Assembly (NCBI RefSeq): GCF_000275825.1
Contig: NZ_JH719942.1
Span: 813,600-877,599 of the forward strand
Source: Saprospira grandis DSM 2844
GTDB lineage: Bacteria; Bacteroidota; Bacteroidia; Chitinophagales; Saprospiraceae
Length of the DNA: 64,000 bases
Direction: 5' to 3'
This document shows, piece by piece, positions 34,485 through 42,389 of this stretch (within the stretch, counting starts at the first letter, position 1; every line of letters starts with the position of its first letter). The position numbers and the translations under genes are program-made. The notes below the pieces were generated by a model. That model made no database searches. It saw nothing but the letters and a program-made list of their open reading frames with translations, and was not told where the DNA came from.

Positions 34485-35546
34485 TTATTGTTGTACTCGG
34501 CGGAGGAAAACGCTGTAGACGGGAAGGTGGTCGCTATAGCCGCCGATGAAGGTACCAAAAGAGTAGGTTCTTTTGGGGGCATTTTTGAATCTGCCTTCTT
34601 TTTGGAAGAGGTAACCTTTGCGGAAAACCACTGCTTTTTGGAAGAAAAAGCCCTTTTGTTTTTTATTGAGGAAAGCGGAAGAGACGATGGTTTGATCGAA
34701 GAGGTTCCAGCTATCGTTCCAGGCTAGGGTACCGTTACCTTTCTTATATTTTTTCCACATGGGGTTAAAGAACTCGCCAGTTTGCACCTCCTTTTTTTTG
34801 CCTTTGGCTTGCAGAACATTTTTCACAGAAGGGCTAACGGGGTCGTCATTGAGGTCGCCGGTAATAAAGACTTTGGTATTGGGGTTAATCTTCATGAGTG
34901 AGTCGATCACGGTTTTGCATTGTTTGGCGGCATGTTCTCGGCGGGGAGAGGAGCGTTTTTCTCCGCCACGGCGAGAGGGCCAGTGATTGACAAAAATGTG
35001 CATAGTATCGGTACCTCCGAGAATACCTTCTACCCAAAGGATATCGCGAGAGTGGTAAGTGCCATCGCCTTCATTGCGTGGAAAATTGACGGCTAGGGTT
35101 TTATGGCTAAGTTCGCGAAAATAGCGGGGGTTATAGAGCAGGGCCACATCGATACCGCGGGCATCGGGAGACTCTTCATGGATAATTTTGTAATTGCGAT
35201 CTTTAATTTTGGGTTGTTGGACCAAATCCTCGAGCACCTTGCGGTTTTCGATTTCGGAAACGCCGAGAATGACTACTCCATCGGGGGTAATATCGGTAGC
35301 CATTTCGCTAATCACCTTAGAGAGGTTATTCATTTTGGATTGGTAGACCTCTGTATTGTATTTATTGCGGCCTGTTGGGGTAAACTCTTCATCTCGTTTA
35401 TCGGGAGTATCTAGGGTATCAAAAAGATTTTCGAGGTTATAAAAGCCGATTGGCGCCACCTGATAATTTTGGGCGCTAAGGGGTTGTTGCAAAGCTAGGA
35501 GGCAAAGGCCTAGGGCCAAAACAGGAAGTTTAAAGAGAGCGTGCAT
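34485..35546 (-). CDS. Secreted endonuclease/exonuclease/phosphatase-fold hydrolase
   Basis: This 353-residue protein has a signal peptide (ending PLSAQ) and the full DNase I-like active-site set: FYNLENLFD, the metal-binding Glu in GVSEIENRKVL, VNHWPSRRGG, the VFITGDLNDDP loop and the closing SDHLPVY. The metal-dependent fold hydrolyses phosphodiesters or phosphomonoesters. The FYNLENLFD start is typical of the secreted Bacteroidota nuclease group. It is flanked by two TonB-dependent receptors and, 3 kb away, a DUF5689 lipoprotein, which suggests use of extracellular nucleic acid or organic phosphate. Confidence 0.88.
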   Translation of the reverse strand: MHALFKLPVLALGLCLLALQQPLSAQNYQVAPIGFYNLENLFDTLDTPDKRDEEFTPTGRNKYNTEVYQSKMNNLSKVISEMATDITPDGVVILGVSEIENRKVLEDLVQQPKIKDRNYKIIHEESPDARGIDVALLYNPRYFRELSHKTLAVNFPRNEGDGTYHSRDILWVEGILGGTDTMHIFVNHWPSRRGGEKRSSPRREHAAKQCKTVIDSLMKINPNTKVFITGDLNDDPVSPSVKNVLQAKGKKKEVQTGEFFNPMWKKYKKGNGTLAWNDSWNLFDQTIVSSAFLNKKQKGFFFQKAVVFRKGYLFQKEGRFKNAPKRTYSFGTFIGGYSDHLPVYSVFLRRVQQ

Positions 35547-35847
35547 GATAGTCGTTCTTTAGTTTCGAGCAAAAAAAATAAAATTTAAGTTAGCCAAAGG
35601 AAGCTAACAGCTAGGCCAAAACAGGGCCAAAACGAAACAAAGATAAAGGCTTGGGCCGCTTTTAGGTGCTGTTTCATTCAAATATGACTTTAACTTATTG
35701 TTAATTCCTAATAAAGTTTCGGTGGGCTCTCTCTTATTTGTGCTAACTTTGCCCCCGAAAAGGAGGGGCTAGCTTTTGCTTGCATCAATTTGCCAAGGGT
35801 AAAGGTTGGTCTTCATTTTACTATTAAAATAGCACAGTATTCTGCTT
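35547..35847. other. Divergent promoter region between nuclease and receptor
   Basis: About 300 bp, AT-rich. It contains a -7 box TAACTTTG for the rightward receptor gene (35744-35751). No hairpins or ORFs stand out. Confidence 0.5.
35744..35751 (+). promoter_or_regulatory. -7 box TAACTTTG for the 35848 receptor
   Basis: Exact TAnnTTTG match 96 bp before the ATG. The expected -33 TTG is poor (TTTC at 35717). Confidence 0.4.
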
Positions 35848-38703
35848 ATGAAACAGTTAACCACATTATTCGCCTTGCTTTTGCTCTTAGGGCAGACGGT
35901 TTGGGCACAATCTGGGGTAGGGCTAAAAGGCTCGCTTAAGGATAGTGACAACCGGCCTGTGGATGGAGTTGCCTTAAGTGTAGATGGCCAAGAAGCTGCC
36001 GGTTCTTCTAATGAAGAGGGCTACTTCGAGCTATCTGGGCTGTCGGCAGGTAGCCACACCCTTATTTTTAGTAAAGCAGGTTGGAACACCTACCGCCTAG
36101 ATGTAAACCTTACTGAAGGGAGCAAAGATCTAGGGACAATCATTATGGTCCAAGAAGGAGGCATTGATATGTTTTCTAGTGAGGACCTCATTCCCACTGT
36201 TAGCCTTTCGGACCAAGACGTTTCTGGAGGTTCTGGTGCTGGGGGCTCTAATGTCTCTGGTCTATTGACTTCTTCTAGAGATGTATTTTATAGTACCGCG
36301 GCTTTTGCCTTTAGCCCCTTGCGTTTCCGTATTCGTGGCTATGATTCTGAGCACTCTACGGTTTATATCAATGGCTTGCCTATGAACTCACCCGAAAATG
36401 GCTACGCAACTTGGAGCCTTTGGGGTGGATTGAATGACGCTATGCGCAACCGTAGCAATACCGTTGGTTTGGCCCCTACTGATTATACCTTTGGTGGAAT
36501 TGGTGGAGCTACTCAAATTGATATGCGTGCCTCTACGCAATGGAAGCAACTTCGCGTTGGGGTAGCGGCTTCTAACCGCTCTTATCGTGTTCGTCCTATG
36601 TTTATCTACTCTACGGGCCTAATGGCTAATGGCTGGGCTTTTTCTATGAGTGGATCTTTGCGTTTGGCCGAACAAGGACAGGTAGATGGTACTTACTATA
36701 ATGCAGGTTCTTACTATGCTGCCGCCGAAAAGCGCATTGGTAAAAAGCATGCCCTTAACCTTTCTATTTTTGGTGCGCCTAGAGCCAGAGGTAAAAATGC
36801 CCCCGTTACCGCTGAAATGCAAGAAATTGCCCGGGAAGCCAATGACGATGATGGCTATTTTTACAACCCCTACTGGGGCTGGCAAACCCAAGAAGATGGC
36901 AGCCGTGTAAAGCGTAACTCTCGCTACTCTTATACCCATATTCCCGTTATTATGCTTACGCATGACTGGAAAATCACGCCTTCTTCTAAATTGACCACTA
37001 GCTTTGGCTACCAATTTGGCGAAAACGGAAGCACCGCCCTTAACTGGTACAACTCTTCTGACCCCCGCCCCGAGTACTACCGAAAATGGCCCAGCTATTT
37101 CGATAATACCGACCAAGCTACTGCCGATGCCCTACGCGCACAGTATGTAGCCAACCCCGAACAACTACAGCTTGACTGGGATAACTTCTATGAAGTAAAC
37201 CGCAATAGCTACGATGAGTCCATCTCTAACACAGAAACTCGCGCAAAATACATCGTTGAAGAACGTCGCTACGATACCAAACAATTTAATTTCAACAGTA
37301 TCTACCGCAATTTCCTCAACGAAAATGTAACCCTCAACGCTGGTGTTAATGGCCAATACTATATCGGCCACAACTACAAGGTCCTTAACGATCTTCTTGG
37401 TGCCGATTATTACGTAGATGTAGACCAATTCGCCCTACGCGACTCGGCCCAAAATGAAGATTTCTACCAAAATGATCTCGATAACCCCAATGCAGAACTT
37501 TCTGAAGGCGATGTCTTTGGCTACGACTATGAGTCGCATATCCAAAATGTTGCCGCCTGGGGACAAGGTCAGTTCAAGTACGGACAACTCGAGTTCTTCG
37601 GCGCTGCCGAACTTAGCTACACCCAGTTCTGGAGAGAAGGAAATATGCGCAATGGCCGCTTCCCCGATAATTCTCTAGGTAAAGGCGAAGTTTTCTCCGA
37701 TTTTAACTACAACTTTAAGACGGGCGCCACCTATAAACTAGATGGCCGCAACTTTTTCTTCCTCAACGGAAGCTATGGTACCAAAGCCCCCTATTTCCGC
37801 AACTCTTATGTTTCGGCCCGTACCCGCGACCAAATCGTTCCCGGCCTACAAAGCAAAACAGTTTATGGCGTAGAAGGAGGTTACCTCCTCAAAGCCCCCA
37901 AAGCCAAAGCTCGTATCTCTGGATACTATACCGTTTTCGAAAACGAATTCTATAACCGCAGCTTCTTCTCCGATAACGCCTTTGCCGCCGATGACGGAAG
38001 CCTACAAAGCGGTTATGTAAACTTTGTTATGGATGGTATCAACCGCCGCCATATGGGCCTCGAACTAGCCGGAGAATATGAAGTGCTTACCGGCCTCAAA
38101 CTAAGAGCGGTTGCCGCTGTTGGTGAAAATATCTACACCAGCCGCCCCAATATCTCGATCTACCTAGATAATGACCCCAATACGCAGGTCTCTAGCCGTA
38201 CCGCCTACATGAAAAACGCTTATGTAGCCGGATCTCCCCAAATTGCAACTTCTTTTGCAATCAACTACCGCTCACCTAAATACTGGTTTGTCAACCTCAG
38301 TTTCAACTATATGGCCCGCAGCTTCGTCGATATTAACCCCGACCGCCGCACTTATGAAGCCGTTACCTACAGCGCCGACCCCACTTACCAACAACAGGCC
38401 GTTGTCCCCGACTCTGATCAGTGGAATGCCATTTTGGCCCAAGAAGAATTACCCGCTGCCTTTACCGTAGACCTTTTCGCCGGTAAATCGCTCCGCCTGA
38501 AAACCAAAAAAGGCAAAACGTACTTCCTCTACTTCAACCTAGGGGTAAATAATATCTTGAATAACCGCAATATCGTTAGCGGTGGCTTTGAACAACTTCG
38601 CTACGATTTTGAAGAAAAAGATCCCGAGAAGTTCCCTACCCGTTACTTCTATAGCAACGGCATCAATTACTTCGCAAGCATTACTTACCGTCTACCTATG
38701 TAG
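35848..38703 (+). CDS. TonB-dependent outer-membrane receptor
   Basis: This 951-residue protein has a signal peptide (ending TVWAQ) and a carboxypeptidase-regulatory-like domain (residues 24-107: GVGLKGSLKDSDNRPVDGV). A plug follows (FSPLRFRIRGYDSEHSTVYINGLPMNSPENG), then a large barrel ending in FASITYRLPM. The absence of a SusD gene and the downstream DUF5689 lipoprotein are the context cues: such receptor-lipoprotein pairs commonly handle one substrate. It is likely to be energised by the TonB at 29317. Confidence 0.93.
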   Translation: MKQLTTLFALLLLLGQTVWAQSGVGLKGSLKDSDNRPVDGVALSVDGQEAAGSSNEEGYFELSGLSAGSHTLIFSKAGWNTYRLDVNLTEGSKDLGTIIMVQEGGIDMFSSEDLIPTVSLSDQDVSGGSGAGGSNVSGLLTSSRDVFYSTAAFAFSPLRFRIRGYDSEHSTVYINGLPMNSPENGYATWSLWGGLNDAMRNRSNTVGLAPTDYTFGGIGGATQIDMRASTQWKQLRVGVAASNRSYRVRPMFIYSTGLMANGWAFSMSGSLRLAEQGQVDGTYYNAGSYYAAAEKRIGKKHALNLSIFGAPRARGKNAPVTAEMQEIAREANDDDGYFYNPYWGWQTQEDGSRVKRNSRYSYTHIPVIMLTHDWKITPSSKLTTSFGYQFGENGSTALNWYNSSDPRPEYYRKWPSYFDNTDQATADALRAQYVANPEQLQLDWDNFYEVNRNSYDESISNTETRAKYIVEERRYDTKQFNFNSIYRNFLNENVTLNAGVNGQYYIGHNYKVLNDLLGADYYVDVDQFALRDSAQNEDFYQNDLDNPNAELSEGDVFGYDYESHIQNVAAWGQGQFKYGQLEFFGAAELSYTQFWREGNMRNGRFPDNSLGKGEVFSDFNYNFKTGATYKLDGRNFFFLNGSYGTKAPYFRNSYVSARTRDQIVPGLQSKTVYGVEGGYLLKAPKAKARISGYYTVFENEFYNRSFFSDNAFAADDGSLQSGYVNFVMDGINRRHMGLELAGEYEVLTGLKLRAVAAVGENIYTSRPNISIYLDNDPNTQVSSRTAYMKNAYVAGSPQIATSFAINYRSPKYWFVNLSFNYMARSFVDINPDRRTYEAVTYSADPTYQQQAVVPDSDQWNAILAQEELPAAFTVDLFAGKSLRLKTKKGKTYFLYFNLGVNNILNNRNIVSGGFEQLRYDFEEKDPEKFPTRYFYSNGINYFASITYRLPM

Positions 38704-38743
38704 ATGAATCTTCATTTTTTCTGACTTTTATTTAGTTGGTTTT

Positions 38744-38857
38744 GGGGCCTCCCGCCTGCGGCGGGCGCTACGTTTCGCAGCTCGCTTTTCGCTCGGCCCT
38801 TCGGCAGCTCCGCTGCCTCGGTCTGGCCTGACGGCCACTGCTGCACATCGCTAGGCC
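38744..38857 (+). repeat. Modular GC-rich intergenic repeat R13 (type A, forward)
   Basis: Head stem CCCGCC/GGCGGG, central stem GGCAGC/GCTGCC, third stem GGCC/GGCC, tail ACATCGCTAGGCC. It occupies most of the 187-bp gap between the receptor and the DUF5689 gene, which read in the same direction. Confidence 0.85.
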
Positions 38858-38917
38858 AATCGCCGCCCGGATGCCCCCAAACTAACCTCAATGACTTCTA
38901 CTGAAAAATACCATATT

Positions 38918-40948
38918 ATGAAAAGTATGTCTTATCGCATTTTTGCGCTTTTCTTGGGCCTCACCCTTTTTGGCCTCAATTTCCAAAGTTGTAAGAAAGA
39001 CTTTGATGAGCCCCCCATCCGTGAGCTCCCTAGCCTTACTGGCAACACTACCGTAGCCGAACTCCAAGCGCTACACAATATCGGCGAAACCGCCGACTCT
39101 ATCTCCGGCGATATCATCGTCGAGGCTATCGTCGTCTCTTCTGATGAAGCCGGTAACTTCTACAAACAACTTATCGTTCAAGATGCTAGCGGTGGTGTAG
39201 AAATTCGCGTAGAAATGAATAATCTCTACAACGATTATCCCGTTGGCCGCCAAGTCTGGATCAACTGTAATGGCCTCTACCTAGGCGATTATGAAGGAAA
39301 CTACCAATTGACCATCAACGCCAATGGCGACCGTATCCCCGAAGGCCTTTTGCCCGAGATTATCGTCGCCGGTGAACGTGACCAGCCCATCAACGCTCCT
39401 GTGGTCACTATCGCTGACATCAAAAGCAGTACGCAGTACCGCAACATGTTGGTCCAAATCGATGATGCCCAATTCGCTACTGCAGACGCTGGCCAACCCT
39501 ATGCCGATGCAGCCGCTCAGCAATCTGCTAACCGTACTATCGTAGACTGTAATGGGGAGGCTATCCTCCTTCGTAGCTCTGGCTACTCTGACTTCGTTGC
39601 AGAACTTACCCCTAGCGGAAAAGGTACTGTTTTTGGCATCCACTCTAACTTTGGCTCTGATGCCCAACTCTATATCCGCGATACCGATGATATCAACTTT
39701 AATGATGCTCGCTGTAGCGTAAATGTTGGTGGCAACCTCATTGACTTGACTACCCTCCGCGCTGCTTATACCGGTAGCACAACCGTAGCTCCAGCCAACT
39801 CTAAGATCAATGTTTATGTGATCTCTGACCGCAATACAGACAACTTGGTGGACCAAAATATGGTCGTTACTGATGGTACCGCTGGTATCACCATCCGTTT
39901 CTCTTCTGCTCATAGCTTTAATGAAGGGGACCAACTAGAAATTGGTATCGATGGCGCTACTTTGGATGAGTTTAACGGCTTGCTACAACTAGAAGGCGTA
40001 AACACGGCCAATGTAGGCATTTTGAGCAGCAACAACGCTGTTCCCGCTACTACGGTAACGCTTAGCGATTTGAATACCAATGCCGAAACCTATGAGTCTA
40101 TGCTCATCAAAGTAGTTAATGCTAGCCTTTCTGGTGGCGCTACTTACTCTGGTAGCTTGACTATTGACGATGGTACCGGTAGTATGGACCTCTTCACTCG
40201 CTTTGGCGCTACTTTCGCTAGCGATGCCGTTCCTTGCGGTACCCTAGAGGTAACGGCTATTGTTGGCCAATTTACTAGCTACCAACTTCAGTTGCGTAAC
40301 CCCGCTAATGATGTAGTAGGTGGTACTACTTGTACTGTTGGTCCTGCCAACTTGACCACTATTGATAGCATCCGCATGCTTTATACTGGAAGTAATGTAA
40401 CTGTAAATGCCAAAAAAGTAAGAGGTGTAGTTATCTCTGATGCAGCCAATGGCAATATCAATAACCAAAACTTGGTACTCCAAGACGGTACGGCTGGTAT
40501 TACCCTTCGTTTCTCAAATGCGCACTCTTTCAATCTTGGCGACTCTATAGAGGTGATCTTGAATAGCGGTGTAGTAGGTGAGTACAACGGTCTTCTTCAA
40601 GTAGATGCCTTGTCGACGACTAACGCTACACTTATTGCTTCTGGTGTAACGCCTGCTGTTCGCACGGCTACTATTGCTCAGGTTTTGGCCAATGCTGAAG
40701 ACTGGGAATCTACTTTGATTCAAATCACTGGGGTTACTATTAGCGGTGATGCTACTTACGGCTTCAATGATATTACTGATGCTTCTGGTACTATGGATTT
40801 CTATACCAATAGTAGTGCTAACTTCCATGGACAAACTGTTCCTACGGGTACTGTAAATATTACGGGAATCTTGGGCCAATATGACTCTAACGTTCCTGCG
40901 ACTACAGACTACCAAATCCTTATCCGCAGCACTGCTGATGTTCAGTAA
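38918..40948 (+). CDS. DUF5689 lipoprotein with three OB-fold-like modules
   Basis: Starting at ATG 38918 (an in-frame ATG also lies at 38891) the protein is 676 residues with a lipoprotein signal (FGLNFQSC). The first 240 residues are the DUF5689 module (TVAELQALHNIGETADSIS, GDIIVEAIVVSSDEAGNFYKQ). Two further modules follow with nearly the same phrases, DGTAGITIRFSSAHSFNEGD and DGTAGITLRFSNAHSFNLGD, so internal duplication is evident. OB-fold modules of this kind are found in surface nucleases and their partners. It is probably cotranscribed with, and a surface partner of, the receptor at 35848. Confidence 0.85.
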   Translation: MKSMSYRIFALFLGLTLFGLNFQSCKKDFDEPPIRELPSLTGNTTVAELQALHNIGETADSISGDIIVEAIVVSSDEAGNFYKQLIVQDASGGVEIRVEMNNLYNDYPVGRQVWINCNGLYLGDYEGNYQLTINANGDRIPEGLLPEIIVAGERDQPINAPVVTIADIKSSTQYRNMLVQIDDAQFATADAGQPYADAAAQQSANRTIVDCNGEAILLRSSGYSDFVAELTPSGKGTVFGIHSNFGSDAQLYIRDTDDINFNDARCSVNVGGNLIDLTTLRAAYTGSTTVAPANSKINVYVISDRNTDNLVDQNMVVTDGTAGITIRFSSAHSFNEGDQLEIGIDGATLDEFNGLLQLEGVNTANVGILSSNNAVPATTVTLSDLNTNAETYESMLIKVVNASLSGGATYSGSLTIDDGTGSMDLFTRFGATFASDAVPCGTLEVTAIVGQFTSYQLQLRNPANDVVGGTTCTVGPANLTTIDSIRMLYTGSNVTVNAKKVRGVVISDAANGNINNQNLVLQDGTAGITLRFSNAHSFNLGDSIEVILNSGVVGEYNGLLQVDALSTTNATLIASGVTPAVRTATIAQVLANAEDWESTLIQITGVTISGDATYGFNDITDASGTMDFYTNSSANFHGQTVPTGTVNITGILGQYDSNVPATTDYQILIRSTADVQ

Positions 40949-40974
40949 GCTTTAGGCTATTGATTATAATGAGG

Positions 40975-41013
40975 ACTGCCCGCTAGCCAAAAGCTAGCGG
41001 GCAGTTTTTTTTT
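40975..41013 (+). terminator. Strong terminator of the DUF5689 gene
   Basis: Perfect 13-bp stem ACTGCCCGCTAGC/GCTAGCGGGCAGT with a CAAAA-type loop and nine T. Confidence 0.95.
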
Positions 41014-41059
41014 GGCCCAAGGTCTTGTTCTGCGTTCTACAGGGCGCGAAGCGCCCGCA

Positions 41060-41184
41060 GGCTGAGGGATAGATAGCAGTGGCCGCAGGCCAGACCCAGC
41101 CGCCAAAGGCGGCGCAGGGCCGAGCGAACAGCGAGCTGCGACATAGCCCGACCCGAAGGCCCAAAGGGCCGTAGGGGCAGCCCC
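41060..41184 (-). repeat. Modular GC-rich intergenic repeat R14 (type B, reverse)
   Basis: Central stem GCCGCC/GGCGGC, third stem GGCC/GGCC, head GGGGCTGCCCC. It ends four bases before the stop codon of the next minus-strand gene, so the repeat would lie in that gene's 3' UTR. Confidence 0.85.
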
Positions 41185-41188
41185 TCCC

Positions 41189-42310
41189 CTACTTCCTCAG
41201 TATTTCTAGCTCCTCCTCGGCCTTTTGGGGCCAAGGTCCCTTGCGCTCTACCCACCTCAACTGAATGGCAGAGTAGGGCGTTTGCGACAAATAAGTTTTG
41301 GCCCAAGCCCGCAAATAAGGCTTGTTAGAAAAGCTGGGTAAATCGTACTCCATGATGCTCCAATCATCTACAGATAGCCAGTAGAGTCTTTTGCTGCGAT
41401 AGGCCGTTTTTAGGACCTTGAGTGGAATTTGTTGCTTGAGGCTGGGGGCATTAAATTGCTCTTCCGAAAAGCCCAAATACAGCTCTGTAGAACAGGCCGA
41501 ATACATAGAAAAGGAAAGTGGATAGGGCCAAAATCCGGTACTTCGCTGGCTGGGGAGCAGGCCAAAAAGCAGGAAACTGAGCATAAAAGCAGGCTGTTTG
41601 TACAAGGCCCTTTGTTGGTGTTTTTGGGGGCTAAAAAGCAGCAGTCCCAAGAGCGGCATGCCCAAATTCCAGGGATAAACCACCCGATTCCAGTCGTCGA
41701 AAAAGAGGAAAAGCAAGATGCCCAAATGAAAGGGAATGAGCAGCCAGCGGCTATAGCGGGCCAATTTTGGGAAGAAAAAGCTCAAGCCCAGAAGGGCCTC
41801 AAAAATGGCAATGAGGTAGCCGCCCAGGGGCCAATTGGCCCAGCTTTCGGTCCAAGAGAAAATGCCCATCAGCCAGGGAAATACCTCGCTGGCAAAGAGC
41901 GGGTTAATTTTATTTAGGCCCGCCCAAAGGTAGCAGCAAGCCATAAAAACAGACAGTAGCTTGAGGACCAGCGCTTGTCTTTGGCTTTGCCATTGGGCCC
42001 AGGCCAGGGCCAAAAAGAAGAAAAAATACTGATAGCTCCAGGCTTGTAGCAGTTGTAAATCGGCCAAAAATCCGTAGGTCAAACAGAGCACAGCCGCCGA
42101 TAAGCTATAGCGGTTGGGGCGAAATACAACTGCTATGAGGACTACAACTAAGGCATAAAAATAGGGGGCGCCCAAGGGCAGGGGCAAGAGGCCCTGCATG
42201 GGGAAAAAACGTTGGCCCAAGCCCCAGGCAGAGGCCGAGAGCAGCAATTGGGCAAAAAACATCAGGCCGCAAAGGCGGGCAATTAGGGAGAGGCGTTTGC
42301 TGTTAGGCAT
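41189..42310 (-). CDS. Multi-pass membrane protein, HTTM/DoxX-like
   Basis: From ATG 42310 (MPNSKRLSLIARL) the protein is 373 residues. It has about nine hydrophobic helices and a soluble C-terminal 110 residues (LYWLSVDDWSIMEYDLPSF ... PQKAEEELEILRK). The helical part has LLSVFMACCYLWAGLNKINPLF and WLLIPFHLGILLFLFFDDWN. The Ala-Gly-Leu-Asn-Lys phrase recurs in DoxX- and HTTM-type membrane proteins. Function unknown. It follows the coiled-coil gene on the same strand, beyond that gene's terminator. Confidence 0.7.
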   Translation of the reverse strand: MPNSKRLSLIARLCGLMFFAQLLLSASAWGLGQRFFPMQGLLPLPLGAPYFYALVVVLIAVVFRPNRYSLSAAVLCLTYGFLADLQLLQAWSYQYFFFFLALAWAQWQSQRQALVLKLLSVFMACCYLWAGLNKINPLFASEVFPWLMGIFSWTESWANWPLGGYLIAIFEALLGLSFFFPKLARYSRWLLIPFHLGILLFLFFDDWNRVVYPWNLGMPLLGLLLFSPQKHQQRALYKQPAFMLSFLLFGLLPSQRSTGFWPYPLSFSMYSACSTELYLGFSEEQFNAPSLKQQIPLKVLKTAYRSKRLYWLSVDDWSIMEYDLPSFSNKPYLRAWAKTYLSQTPYSAIQLRWVERKGPWPQKAEEELEILRK

Positions 42311-42330
42311 AAAAAAAGAGTCAAAAAAGA

Positions 42331-42370
42331 TCAAAAAAAGAGCCCGACATCCTCAGATAAATCGGGCTCT
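42331..42370 (-). terminator. Terminator of the coiled-coil gene
   Basis: AGAGCCCGA pairs with TCGGGCTCT across 14 bases; A-rich sequence on the left gives the minus-strand U-tract. Confidence 0.85.
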
Positions 42371-42389
42371 AAACTACTTAAATCAGGTG

